Positions 46,515 through 55,226 of a stretch of DNA of 64,000 nucleotides are shown here, piece by piece (position 1 is the first letter of the stretch; every line of letters begins with the position of its first letter). This DNA is from Microbacterium barkeri (GTDB taxonomy: Bacteria; Actinomycetota; Actinomycetes; Actinomycetales; Microbacteriaceae). The stretch is taken from NCBI RefSeq assembly GCF_027921765.1, contig NZ_BSEJ01000004.1:1-64000 (forward strand), given 5' to 3'. Under the pieces are notes generated by a model. The model worked only from the letters and a program-made list of their open reading frames with translations, was not told where the DNA came from and made no database searches. Position numbers and translations under genes: made by a program.

Positions 46515-48785
46515 TCAGCGCAGCGACCGCGAGCTCGGCGAGGCCTCGTGCGGATGCGACGGCGGCCGGCTCTCCCGGCCCCAGTCGCCCGGCTCGTCGC
46601 CCAGGTCGACCTCGAGCACTCCGCCCGCGCGCAGCTGGGCGCCGGAGAGCCACGGCGCGTGATGCGGACGGCCGTCGAGGCGCATCCCCTGCACGTACTG
46701 GGGAGCCGCGTCCCGGCCCACCCGCCGGAATCCCGTCGTCTGCACGACGAGCTCGCTCTCGCCGCCGAGGTCGATGCGCGCCTCGGGCCAGGCCGGGGCG
46801 TTGAGGAGCACGAGGTCCTGACCGGCCACCGGGAACATCCCGAGCGACGCCCACACGACCCACGACGAGAGCCCGCCCGAGTCGTCGTTCCCCGGGAGGC
46901 CGCCGGGGCCCGTGCCGAACATCTGGTGCAGCGCCGCGTGCACGATCTCGGCGGTGCGGTCGGGGCGGCCGGCGTAGGTGTAGGCCCACGGCGCATCCAT
47001 GTCGGGCTCGTTGTTGAGCCCCTCGAAACGGCCGAGCGCGTACCCGCCCTCCATCTCGACGTCGCCGGGGCCCACGCCGGGCTGGCGGACGGGAGCAGCG
47101 CCGAACCCGAAGAAGCGGTCGAGCATGCCCACGAAGGCCTCGTCTCCGCCGGCGAGCGCGATGCGCCCCGCCATGTCGTGCCCGATCCGGAACGAGTAGT
47201 TGTACTTCGTGCCCTCGTAGAACGTCGAGTCGCGCAGCAGCCCCGTGTCGAGATCGAACGCGTTGCGCCAGCGCCCAGCGAGCGCGAGGCACTCCTCGCG
47301 CACGCGACGGTCGCCGACGGCGGCGGCCACCTGGGCCGTGCACCAGTAGCCGAAGGCGATGTCGAGCGTGTGCGTGATCGGCTCGGCGCGACCGTGGGTG
47401 AGGAAGTCCTCGCCGTACGTGCGGCGCAGGTCGGAGAGCATGTGCACGAGCGCCCAGTCCCAGTCGATGCCCTCGAAGCCCGCGAGGCAGAGGTCGGAGA
47501 GGAACGTGTGCGCGAGCGCGCTCGCCTGGCGCGCGAAGCGGTCCGAGCCCTTGGCCATCCGGTACCCGATCGGGAAGTTGCCCTCCTCCTCGCAGATCGT
47601 CACGAGCGCGTTCCCGAGCTCGACCGCCCGATCGGGGCGCAGGAGGGTGAGCAGCGGCAGCTGCGTGCGGTAGATGTCCCACATCGTGCAGAGGTCGTAG
47701 ACGAACGGGCCCTCCGACGGCCAGAACGGGCTCTCGCCCATCGCGAGCGACGGCTTGATCAGCGAGTGGTACAGCGCGGTGCCGAAGACCGTGCGCCGCT
47801 CGCGCGTCTCGGCCTTCCGCGCCTCGCGGTCGGGCTCGCGCGGGTGCTCGGGCGGATCGGAGAGGCGGATGGCCCCGAGGTGCTCGGTCCATGCGAGCTG
47901 CGTCGCGGTGCGACGGTGGGCGAAGCCGCTGCCCTCCGGGCAGTCGGCGCGCAGGTTCCGCGCCGCGCGCTCCACGCCGCGCAGCGAGAACCCGATCCTC
48001 AGCTCGATCGTCTGCCCCGCCGCGGCCGGTCCCGCCCACATGAGCCCGAAGGGGCGGAGCGTGGTCGGGCGGATGGCGTCGAAGTCGAGCCGCTTGCCGC
48101 CCGGCATGAGCCGGCGGTCGTACCAGAGCAGCTGGCGCCATCCCGGTGCGTCGGCCTCCATGCGCATCGCGAGGGGCGCGCCCTCGACGACGATCTCGCC
48201 CTCGGCGTGCCCGGGGGCCGTGGACTCGAGGTGCGCGCGCAGCGGCACGGTCGCGCCGTACGGGATGTCGAGGCCGCCGAGGGACAGGTCGACGACGAGC
48301 CGCGCGTCGCGGTGCTTCGGGAACGTGTAGCGGTGCACGGCGCTGCGCGGCCCGACCGTCACCTCGCAGCGGATGCCGCTCGAGAGCGTGCAGGCGTAGA
48401 AGCCGGGCGCGGCGACCTCGTCGGACACGTCCCACTGCTCGCCGAGCGCGTCGAGCGAGCCGAGCATGGGCGTCACGCGGACGTAGTTGTAGTACTTGCG
48501 GATGGCGCCGGTGCCGCTCTGCTGGAAGTGCGTGATGCCGCTCGCCACGGGCCGGTCCCGCAGGCGCGGGGGCACGCCCTCGGTCGCGAGGTCGTACTCG
48601 CCGTAGCCCGTGGGGTACGCGCCCGAGTACGCGCACGCCGAGACCATCCCGAGCGGGAAGGTGGCGCCCGGATGCGTGTTGCCGATCTGCGGCTTGGGCC
48701 ACCACCACGACGCCGCGATGCCTCGGGGCTCGGGGAGATCGGCCGGCTGGGTCCCGATGAACGGATCGACGTCTGCGAGCTTCAC
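46515..48785 (-). CDS. Exo-alpha-mannosidase-like GH92 enzyme
   Basis: This 756-residue family GH92 protein belongs to the calcium-dependent inverting alpha-mannosidases. It opens VDPFIGTQ (GH92 N-terminal signature) and contains GNTHPGATFPLGMVSAC (about 35-51), MWDIYRTQLPLL, and the catalytic-domain hallmark GNDDSGGLSSWVVWASLGMFPV near residue 640. Unlike most GH92 enzymes it has no signal peptide and so is predicted cytoplasmic. The start is GTG at 48785 with TAGCGT 7 bases upstream, inside a 32-base inverted repeat. A role in recycling mannosylated glycans is possible but inferred. Confidence 0.88.
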   Translation of the reverse strand: MKLADVDPFIGTQPADLPEPRGIAASWWWPKPQIGNTHPGATFPLGMVSACAYSGAYPTGYGEYDLATEGVPPRLRDRPVASGITHFQQSGTGAIRKYYNYVRVTPMLGSLDALGEQWDVSDEVAAPGFYACTLSSGIRCEVTVGPRSAVHRYTFPKHRDARLVVDLSLGGLDIPYGATVPLRAHLESTAPGHAEGEIVVEGAPLAMRMEADAPGWRQLLWYDRRLMPGGKRLDFDAIRPTTLRPFGLMWAGPAAAGQTIELRIGFSLRGVERAARNLRADCPEGSGFAHRRTATQLAWTEHLGAIRLSDPPEHPREPDREARKAETRERRTVFGTALYHSLIKPSLAMGESPFWPSEGPFVYDLCTMWDIYRTQLPLLTLLRPDRAVELGNALVTICEEEGNFPIGYRMAKGSDRFARQASALAHTFLSDLCLAGFEGIDWDWALVHMLSDLRRTYGEDFLTHGRAEPITHTLDIAFGYWCTAQVAAAVGDRRVREECLALAGRWRNAFDLDTGLLRDSTFYEGTKYNYSFRIGHDMAGRIALAGGDEAFVGMLDRFFGFGAAPVRQPGVGPGDVEMEGGYALGRFEGLNNEPDMDAPWAYTYAGRPDRTAEIVHAALHQMFGTGPGGLPGNDDSGGLSSWVVWASLGMFPVAGQDLVLLNAPAWPEARIDLGGESELVVQTTGFRRVGRDAAPQYVQGMRLDGRPHHAPWLSGAQLRAGGVLEVDLGDEPGDWGRESRPPSHPHEASPSSRSLR

Positions 48786-48798
48786 GCGCCCGACGCTA
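48786..48798 (-). promoter_or_regulatory. Leaderless promoter of the GH92 gene
   Basis: On the minus strand TAGCGT (48798-48793) is followed by 7 bases and the GTG at 48785. Confidence 0.5.
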
Positions 48799-48818
48799 CC
48801 CCCGCCCCGCGTCGGGCG
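48787..48818. promoter_or_regulatory. Inverted repeat covering the GH92 promoter
   Basis: CGCCCGACGC / GCGTCGGGCG is a perfect 10-bp inverted repeat with a 12-base centre, two bases from the GH92 start codon and overlapping its -10 box. It could be an operator, or a terminator for transcripts arriving from elsewhere. Confidence 0.45.
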
Positions 48819-48858
48819 TGTGACGAACCGTCGCGCGGGAGATGTCAGCGCAGGAAAC

Positions 48859-48870
48859 TACGCTGGCGGG
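48859..48870 (+). promoter_or_regulatory. Leaderless promoter of rnhA
   Basis: TACGCT (48859-48864) is followed by GGCGGG and the ATG at 48871. Confidence 0.55.
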
Positions 48871-49599
48871 ATGAGAATCACCGCCGCCGCAGACGGCTCC
48901 GCCCTCGGGAACCCCGGTCCGATGGGGTGGGCCTGGTACATCGACGACGAGCGCTGGGCGGCGGGCGGCTCGCCCCACGGCACGAACAACCAGGGCGAGC
49001 TGCAGGCCGTCCTCGAGCTCCTGCGCGCCACGGCCGACGCCGGCGTCGCCCTGCTCATCGAATGCGACAGCCGGTACGTGATCGACTCCGTGACGAAGTG
49101 GATGCCCGGGTGGAAGCGGAAGGGATGGCGCAAGGCCGACGGCAGGCCCGTCCTGAACCGCGAGCTGCTGCAGGGGATCGACGAGGCCATGCAGGGCCGC
49201 GACGTCGTGTTCTCGTGGGTGAAGGGCCACGCCGGCCATCCGCTCAACGAGGCGGCCGACGAGCGCGCGAACGCGGCCGCCCAGGCGTTCCAGCGCCGCG
49301 CGGAGCCGAACCGGGGCCCGGGCTTCGCCGCCGACCCGGTCGAGGGCGTGTCGGGCGGTGCCGTCGTCGCTCCCGAGCCGCCTGCCGCGTCCGGGCCGTC
49401 TGCCTCCGCGGCTCCGGCGCCGACCGCGGTGGACGAGGCGCTGTGGGGTGCCGACGACGAGCTCGCCCTCTTCGCGGCCCCCGAGGAGGAGATGGTCGAG
49501 CTGCGCCTTCTCCTCGCACCGGACGAGCTCGCGCGTCTGCGCGCGCGGGCCGCCTCGTGGGGCATCAGCCCCGAGGACGCGCTGCGTCGTCTGATCTGA
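48871..49599 (+). CDS. rnhA: Ribonuclease HI with C-terminal ribbon-helix-helix-like extension
   Basis: This 242-residue enzyme degrades RNA in RNA:DNA hybrids. The RNase HI domain (about 1-145) has the active-site residues: Asp in AADGSALGNPGPMGWAWY, Glu in NNQGELQAVLELL, Asp in LIECDSRYVIDS and the late Asp in NEAADERANAAA. The His loop is VKGHAGHPLN. A Pro/Ala-rich linker (about 150-205) leads to a C-terminal segment VELRLLLAPDELARLRARAA (about 208-227) and two short helices, resembling a ribbon-helix-helix fold rather than the N-terminal hybrid-binding domain of other RNases H. Its last 35 bases overlap the convergent DUF817 gene. Confidence 0.9.
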   Translation: MRITAAADGSALGNPGPMGWAWYIDDERWAAGGSPHGTNNQGELQAVLELLRATADAGVALLIECDSRYVIDSVTKWMPGWKRKGWRKADGRPVLNRELLQGIDEAMQGRDVVFSWVKGHAGHPLNEAADERANAAAQAFQRRAEPNRGPGFAADPVEGVSGGAVVAPEPPAASGPSASAAPAPTAVDEALWGADDELALFAAPEEEMVELRLLLAPDELARLRARAASWGISPEDALRRLI

Positions 49600-50455
49600 C
49601 CGGCGGCTGCGGGCGGTACACGAAGGTCACGAGGACGACCGAGATCATCATGAGCAGCAGCCACGCGACGAGCTTCGAGATCGAGACCGGCTGCCATCCG
49701 TCGGCCTGATCCGGGTAGATCCACGCGCCCGCCGCCGTTCCGACGTTCTCGGCGATCCAGATGAAGAAGGCGACGCCGACGAACGCCGCGAGCACGGGCA
49801 TCCGCCGCCAGGGCCGCGTGCGGTGGTTGCGGAAGTGCATCGTGCAGCGCGCATAGAGCGCGACGACGAGGGCCAGCAGCACCCAGCGCGCGTCGGGCAG
49901 GAAGTGGTGCGCGAAGAAGTTCGCGTAGATCCCGATCGCGACCACCGCGGTCGCCCAGATCGGCGGGTAGCGCTCGAAGCGCAGCTCGAAGAGGCGGAAG
50001 ACGCGCACGAGGTACGAGCCGACGGCCGCGTACATGAATCCCGTGTAGAGCGGCACACCCGCGATGCGGAGCACGCCGCCGTCCTCGTACGACCACGACC
50101 CGACGTCGGTCTTGAAGATCTCCATGGCGGTGCCGACGACGTGGAACAGCAGGATGACCCACACCTCGCGGCCGCTCTCGAGCCGGGCGAGCAGCATGAT
50201 CGCCTGGATCGCCACGGCCGCGATGACGAGCGCGTCGGTGCGCGCGAGCGCGGCGTCGTCGGGGTACCACAGGCGCGCCGCGACGAGCGCCGTGAGCATC
50301 GCCGCCCCGAAGATGCACGCCCACGCCTGCTTGAGCACGAACACCGTGAACTCGACGAGGCCGCGGCGCAGGGCTCCCCCGGGCTCGAGCCGCTCCAGCC
50401 GACGGTGCGCCCAGGCATCGATCCGCTGCTCGACCGAGGTGAACGCCCGTGACAT
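49565..50455 (-). CDS. DUF817 family integral membrane protein
   Basis: This 296-residue protein of about eight membrane helices has DUF817 landmarks: VLKQAWACIFGAAML (about 44-58), LLFHVVGTAMEIFKTDVGSW (about 100-119), and IWIAENVGTAAGAWIYP near residue 240. Function is unknown. The ATG at 50455 was chosen because TAGGAT lies 7 bases upstream and the longer frame to 50533 has no support. It overlaps the rnhA gene tail-to-tail by 35 bases and is divergent from hrpA. Confidence 0.83.
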   Translation of the reverse strand: MSRAFTSVEQRIDAWAHRRLERLEPGGALRRGLVEFTVFVLKQAWACIFGAAMLTALVAARLWYPDDAALARTDALVIAAVAIQAIMLLARLESGREVWVILLFHVVGTAMEIFKTDVGSWSYEDGGVLRIAGVPLYTGFMYAAVGSYLVRVFRLFELRFERYPPIWATAVVAIGIYANFFAHHFLPDARWVLLALVVALYARCTMHFRNHRTRPWRRMPVLAAFVGVAFFIWIAENVGTAAGAWIYPDQADGWQPVSISKLVAWLLLMMISVVLVTFVYRPQPPVRSDDAARPRG

Positions 50456-50468
50456 GCGGTCGATCCTA
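50456..50468 (-). promoter_or_regulatory. Leaderless promoter of the DUF817 gene
   Basis: On the minus strand TAGGAT (50468-50463) is followed by 7 bases and the ATG at 50455. Confidence 0.5.
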
Positions 50469-50502
50469 GGGTCGGCGCGTGCACGCGCTCCCAGCGCACC
50501 TC

Positions 50503-50516
50503 TAAGCTGGAAGGCT
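50503..50516 (+). promoter_or_regulatory. Promoter at the hrpA start codon
   Basis: TAAGCT (50503-50508) ends 8 bases before the ATG at 50517. GGAAGG lies between them, so the leader is at most a few bases. Confidence 0.45.
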
Positions 50517-53500
50517 ATGTCCTCCCCCGTCATCCCCTACCCGCCCGAGCTGCCCGTCAGCGCGGCGCGCGACGAGATCGCCGCGGCCATCCGCGACCAC
50601 CAGGTCGTCATCGTCGCTGGCGCCACGGGGTCGGGCAAGACCACCCAGCTGCCGAAGATCGCCCTCGAGCTCGGGCGGACGTCGATTGCGCACACGCAGC
50701 CGCGCCGCCTCGCCGCGCGGACCATCGCCGAGCGGGTCGCCGAGGAGATGCAGGTCGAGCTCGGCGGACTGGTCGGATACAAGGTGCGCTTCACCGACCA
50801 GGTGTCGGACGCGACGCGCATCGCTCTCATGACCGACGGCATCCTCCTCAACGAGATCCACCGCGACCGGCTGCTGCGCCGCTACGACACGGTCATCGTC
50901 GACGAGGCGCACGAGCGGTCGCTGAACGTCGACTTCCTCCTCGGCTATCTCAAGCGCATCCTGCCGGAGCGGCCCGATCTCAAGGTCGTCATCACGTCGG
51001 CGACGATCGACCCCGAGTCGTTCGCGAAGCACTTCGCGGAGCCGGACGGCACACCCGCCCCCGTGATCGAGGTCTCGGGGCGCACGTTCCCCGTCGAGAT
51101 CCGGTACCGGCCGCTGCTCGCGGACACGACAGAGGACGGCGAAGCGCCGACACCCCGGTCGTCGACCGAGGGCGGCGACGAGCCGAGACCCGACGAGCGG
51201 CCGTACGACGTCGAGGACGACGTGTCGGCGATCGTGCAGGCCCTGCGCGAGCTCGAGCGCGAGGCCCCGGGCGACGTGCTCGTGTTCCTGCCCGGCGAGG
51301 CCGAGATCCGCGACGCGGCCGACGCCGTCCGCGGGGCTTTCCGCAGCGAGACCGCGCCCGTCGAGGTGCTCCCCCTCTACGGCCGCCTGAGCTCGGCCGA
51401 GCAGCACCGGGTCTTCGAGCGCTCGACGGTCGCGGGCCTCAGGCGCCGCATCGTCCTCGCGACCAACGTCGCCGAGACCTCGCTCACCGTGCCCGGCATC
51501 AAGTACGTCGTCGACACCGGCACCGCGCGCATCTCGCGCTACAGCAACCGGGCCAAGGTCCAGCGCCTTCCGATCGAGGCGGTCTCGCAGGCGTCGGCCC
51601 AGCAGCGCTCGGGTCGCGCCGGCCGCACGAGCGCGGGCATCGCCATCCGCCTCTACGCGCACGACGACTTCGCGCGGCGCCCCGCGTTCACCGAGCCGGA
51701 GATCCTGCGGACGAGTCTCGCCTCGGTGATCCTGCAGATGCTGTCGCTCGGGTTCGGCGACATCTCCGAGTTCCCGTTCCTCACTCCGCCCGACTCCCGC
51801 GGCGTGCGCGCGGCCCTCGACCTGCTCGTCGAGCTCGGGGCCGTGCACCCGGCGCGCGATGGCGGGCAGCCGCGGCTCACGCGCATCGGCCGCGACCTCG
51901 CCCGGCTCCCGATCGATCCCCGCTTCGCGCGGATGCTCGTGGAGGCGCAGCGGAACGGCACGCAGCGCGAGGTGCTCGCGATCGTCGCGGGCCTGTCCAT
52001 CCAGGATGTCCGCGAGCGCCCAGAGGAGCAGCGCGAGCAGGCCGACCAGGCGCACGCGCGGTTCGCGGATCCGACGAGCGACTTCCTCACGCTGCTCAAC
52101 CTCTGGGACCACCTCCAGGAGCAGCAGCGCGCGCTCGGCTCGAGCGCGTTCCGGCGCCTGTGCCGCACGGAGTTCCTCAACTACGTGCGCGTGCGCGAGT
52201 GGTTCGACGTGCACCGCCAGCTGCAGGGGCTCACGCGCGGGCTCGGCCGTCGCGGCGAACGCGATTCCGCGCCGCGGCGCGAGGGTGCGACGGATCCCGC
52301 CGCCGTGCATCGCGCGATCCTCGCCGGCCTGCTGTCGCAGATCGGCGTGCTCGACGAGCGCGAGGCGAAGAAGGACCCGCGCTCGCGCGGCGCCGAGTAC
52401 CGCGGCGCGCGCGGCGTGCGCTTCTCGATCTTCCCCGGCTCCGTGCTGCGCAAGCGGCGCCCGCAGGCCGTCATGGCCGCCGAGCTCGTCGAGACCTCCC
52501 GGCTCTTCGCGCGGACCGCGGCCGCGATCGATCCGGCGTGGGCAGAGGATCTCGCGGGCGATCTCGTGAAGCGCCAGGTGTCGGAGCCGCACTGGTCGAA
52601 GGACTCGGGCGCCGCGATCGCGTACGAGAAGGTCACGCTGTTCGGCGTCGAGATCGTCCCGCGCCGACGCATCCCGTTCGCGCGCGTGGATCGCCCGGCC
52701 GCCCGGGAGCTCTTCCTGCAGCACGCGCTCGTCGAGGGCGAATGGGACGCGCACGCGCTGCCGCAGCAGGTCACCGCGTTCCTGCGGCAGAACGCCGACC
52801 TCCGTCGGCGCCTCGAGCGCCTCGAGGACCGCGAGCGCCGCCGCGACATCCTCGCCGGCGACGAGGCCGTCTACGCCTTCTACGACGCGCGGATCCCCGC
52901 TGAGGTGTTCGACGTCCGGTCGTTCGAGAAGTGGTGGACCGACGCGCGCACTCGCACGCCGAAGCTCCTCACGATGCGCGAGGCCGACCTCGTCGACGGC
53001 GCGGCGACCGCCGATGCGCGGGACTTCCCGACGCGCTGGACGCAGGGCGATCAGACCCTGAACCTCGCGTACCGCTTCGAACCGGGCGCCGAGGACGACG
53101 GCGTCACGGTCGTCGTGCCGCTCCCGCTGCTCGCATCGCTGCGACCCGACGGCTTCGACTGGCAGGTGCCCGGCTTCCGCGACGAGCTCGTCACGGCGCT
53201 CCTCAAGGCGCTGCCCAAGGCCATCCGCCGCCACGTCGTGCCCGCGGCCGACTGGGCCGCGAAGCTGTCGGAGGAGCTGGCAGGACGGGGCCCCGAGGAC
53301 AGCGCGGGTCTTCCCGCCGAGCCGCTGCTCGACGCCCTCGCGCGGCTCGTACAGCGCGCGGCGAGCCAGCCGGTGTCGCCCGCCGACTTCGATCTCGAGC
53401 GCGTGCCGTCGCACCTGCGGATGTCGTTCCGAGCGGTGGATGCGCGCGGGCGCGCGATCGCGTCCGATCGCGACCTCGCGTCGCTGCAGAGGCGGCTCGC

Positions 53501-54476
53501 CGAGCGCACGCGCGACAGCGTCGCGAAGCAGATCGCGCGCGGCGGAGCCCGCGGCGAGCGCCGTCGCGGCGAGGCCGCCGTCGCGGCGGCGTCGGGCATC
53601 TCCGCGCCCTCCGCGGGCATCGAGCGCGCCGGCCTGTCGGACTGGACCTTCGGCGAGCTGCCGCCGGTCGTCGACACGCGCGTCGCGGGCGGCGTCGTCC
53701 GCGGCTACCCCGCACTCGTCGACGAGGGGCAGACGGTCGCGCTGCGCGTCGAGGCGACACCCGAGTCGGCCGCCCGTCTCACCCGCGCCGGTCTGCGCAG
53801 GCTCGTGCTGCTGCAGGTGCCCTCGCCCGCGTCGTACGTGCAGGAGCACCTCACGGCGAACGAGAAGCTCGCCCTCGCCGCGTCGCCGTACGCGTCGGCC
53901 AAGGCCCTCATCGAGGACTGCCGAGCGGCGGTCGCCGACGCCGTCCTCGCGCGTCATGGCGAGGTGCGCGACCGCGCGGCGTTCGAGCGCCTGCGCGACG
54001 AGGTCTCGCGCGGCTCGGTCGACGACGTCTTCGCGTGCGTCTCGCTCGTCGCGCACATCCTCACCCTCGCGCGGGACGTGGAGCGCGCGATGAAGGGCGC
54101 GACGTCGATGGCGCTCCTCGGCGCGCTGAACGATGTGCGCGGTCAGCTCGCTGGCCTGATCTTCCGCGGCTTCGTGTCGGCGACGGGCGTCGAGCGCCTG
54201 GCGCACCTGCCCCGGTATCTCGAGGGCGCGCGGATCCGCCTCGAGGCGCTCCCCGACAATCCCGGCCGCGACCGCGCCTGGATGACGGAGTTCGAGCGCG
54301 CGCGGGCCGTCTTCGACGAGGCGGGCGGGGCCATCCCCCTGCCGCCGGATGCTCCCGCGCACCTCGAGCGCGCACGCTGGCTGCTCGAGGAGTTCCGCGT
54401 GAGCCTGTTCGCGCAGCGTCTCGGCACGGCCGAGGCGGTGTCGCTCCCGCGCATCGCGAAGGCGCTGAAGGGCTGA
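50517..54476 (+). CDS. hrpA: ATP-dependent RNA helicase HrpA (DEAH box)
   Basis: This 1319-residue DEAH-box helicase is close in length to E. coli HrpA (about 1300). Motif I is AGATGSGKTTQ (about 34-44), then TQPRRLAARTIAERVAEEM (Ia), VDEAHERS (II, about 128), SATID (III), ATNVAETSLT (V) and QQRSGRAGRTSAG (VI). Helicase-associated winged-helix and OB-like domains follow, with a long C-terminal region (DUF3418 type) up to the end. HrpA proteins act in RNA processing and rescue of stalled or collided ribosomes. It is monocistronic and ends four bases before the convergent DUF1361 gene. Confidence 0.93.
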   Translation: MSSPVIPYPPELPVSAARDEIAAAIRDHQVVIVAGATGSGKTTQLPKIALELGRTSIAHTQPRRLAARTIAERVAEEMQVELGGLVGYKVRFTDQVSDATRIALMTDGILLNEIHRDRLLRRYDTVIVDEAHERSLNVDFLLGYLKRILPERPDLKVVITSATIDPESFAKHFAEPDGTPAPVIEVSGRTFPVEIRYRPLLADTTEDGEAPTPRSSTEGGDEPRPDERPYDVEDDVSAIVQALRELEREAPGDVLVFLPGEAEIRDAADAVRGAFRSETAPVEVLPLYGRLSSAEQHRVFERSTVAGLRRRIVLATNVAETSLTVPGIKYVVDTGTARISRYSNRAKVQRLPIEAVSQASAQQRSGRAGRTSAGIAIRLYAHDDFARRPAFTEPEILRTSLASVILQMLSLGFGDISEFPFLTPPDSRGVRAALDLLVELGAVHPARDGGQPRLTRIGRDLARLPIDPRFARMLVEAQRNGTQREVLAIVAGLSIQDVRERPEEQREQADQAHARFADPTSDFLTLLNLWDHLQEQQRALGSSAFRRLCRTEFLNYVRVREWFDVHRQLQGLTRGLGRRGERDSAPRREGATDPAAVHRAILAGLLSQIGVLDEREAKKDPRSRGAEYRGARGVRFSIFPGSVLRKRRPQAVMAAELVETSRLFARTAAAIDPAWAEDLAGDLVKRQVSEPHWSKDSGAAIAYEKVTLFGVEIVPRRRIPFARVDRPAARELFLQHALVEGEWDAHALPQQVTAFLRQNADLRRRLERLEDRERRRDILAGDEAVYAFYDARIPAEVFDVRSFEKWWTDARTRTPKLLTMREADLVDGAATADARDFPTRWTQGDQTLNLAYRFEPGAEDDGVTVVVPLPLLASLRPDGFDWQVPGFRDELVTALLKALPKAIRRHVVPAADWAAKLSEELAGRGPEDSAGLPAEPLLDALARLVQRAASQPVSPADFDLERVPSHLRMSFRAVDARGRAIASDRDLASLQRRLAERTRDSVAKQIARGGARGERRRGEAAVAAASGISAPSAGIERAGLSDWTFGELPPVVDTRVAGGVVRGYPALVDEGQTVALRVEATPESAARLTRAGLRRLVLLQVPSPASYVQEHLTANEKLALAASPYASAKALIEDCRAAVADAVLARHGEVRDRAAFERLRDEVSRGSVDDVFACVSLVAHILTLARDVERAMKGATSMALLGALNDVRGQLAGLIFRGFVSATGVERLAHLPRYLEGARIRLEALPDNPGRDRAWMTEFERARAVFDEAGGAIPLPPDAPAHLERARWLLEEFRVSLFAQRLGTAEAVSLPRIAKALKG

Positions 54477-54480
54477 GGGC

Positions 54481-55203
54481 TCAGGCGGCCAGGGCGCCGA
54501 ACCCGAGGAGGTACGTCGGGACGTAGATGAGGGCGATGAGCACCGCGTGCGTGAGCACGAACCCGCCCGCCTCGAGGGCCTTCCCGCGCTGGCGCAAGTG
54601 CGCGCGCAGCTTGCGGAGCAGCGAGACCGGATGGCGCACGTCCCAGCTGTTGAACCGGAGGTAGCGCCCGAGGTAGACGCCCACGGCCCCGAGCACGATG
54701 ATGACCGCCGCGAGCGCCCAGCTCGACGCGGGCACCGCGCCGATCGCGTTGGGCTCGACGAGCACGAGGAAGGCCGTCTGCACGACCGCGAGGCTGAGCA
54801 CCGCGTTCGCGATGCCGGAGAGCGTGAGCGTGAGGGTCTGCACGATGTCGTACCAGAGGGGCACCGGGTCGCCGTCGCGGCGGTGGCTGAAGTTCAGCTC
54901 GGTGATGAGATAGATCGAGTTCGGGAAGAGCAGCACCCACACGATCGCGCCCACGACGACGTACACCCACACCGCGACCGCCGCGGCCCGTGGCCGCAGC
55001 GCCGTGAGCGACAGCAGCGCGGGGAGCCCGAGGAGCCCGGCGACCGCGACGAGCGAGACGAGGACCGGAACGAAGGAGAGGCCGATGTTCAGCAGCATCG
55101 GCCGGTAGAGCGGCACGCCGTACACCGCCGATCGGAGCCTCACGAGCACGATCGCGTAGATGTTGAGCAGGACGACGGCGATGCACGCGACGAGGACGGC
55201 CAC
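54481..55203 (-). CDS. DUF1361 family membrane protein
   Basis: This 240-residue protein has about six membrane helices. DUF1361 landmarks are RPMLLNIGLSFVPVLVSL (about 34-51), LLFPNSIYLITELNFSHRR (about 91-109), PLWYDIVQ and YLGRYLRFNSWDVRHP (about 181-196). Function is unknown. The GTG at 55203 has TAGGGT 6 bases upstream, so the mRNA is probably leaderless. Confidence 0.83.
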   Translation of the reverse strand: MAVLVACIAVVLLNIYAIVLVRLRSAVYGVPLYRPMLLNIGLSFVPVLVSLVAVAGLLGLPALLSLTALRPRAAAVAVWVYVVVGAIVWVLLFPNSIYLITELNFSHRRDGDPVPLWYDIVQTLTLTLSGIANAVLSLAVVQTAFLVLVEPNAIGAVPASSWALAAVIIVLGAVGVYLGRYLRFNSWDVRHPVSLLRKLRAHLRQRGKALEAGGFVLTHAVLIALIYVPTYLLGFGALAA

Positions 55204-55215
55204 GCCACGACCCTA
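55204..55215 (-). promoter_or_regulatory. Leaderless promoter of the DUF1361 gene
   Basis: On the minus strand TAGGGT (55215-55210) is followed by 6 bases and the GTG at 55203. Confidence 0.5.
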
Positions 55216-55226
55216 GTCGCGTCCCG

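Noticed and set aside
50502..54362. Minus-strand open frame of 1286 codons opposite hrpA
   Set aside because: Antisense shadow with compositional bias and no domain; HrpA motifs are intact on the plus strand.
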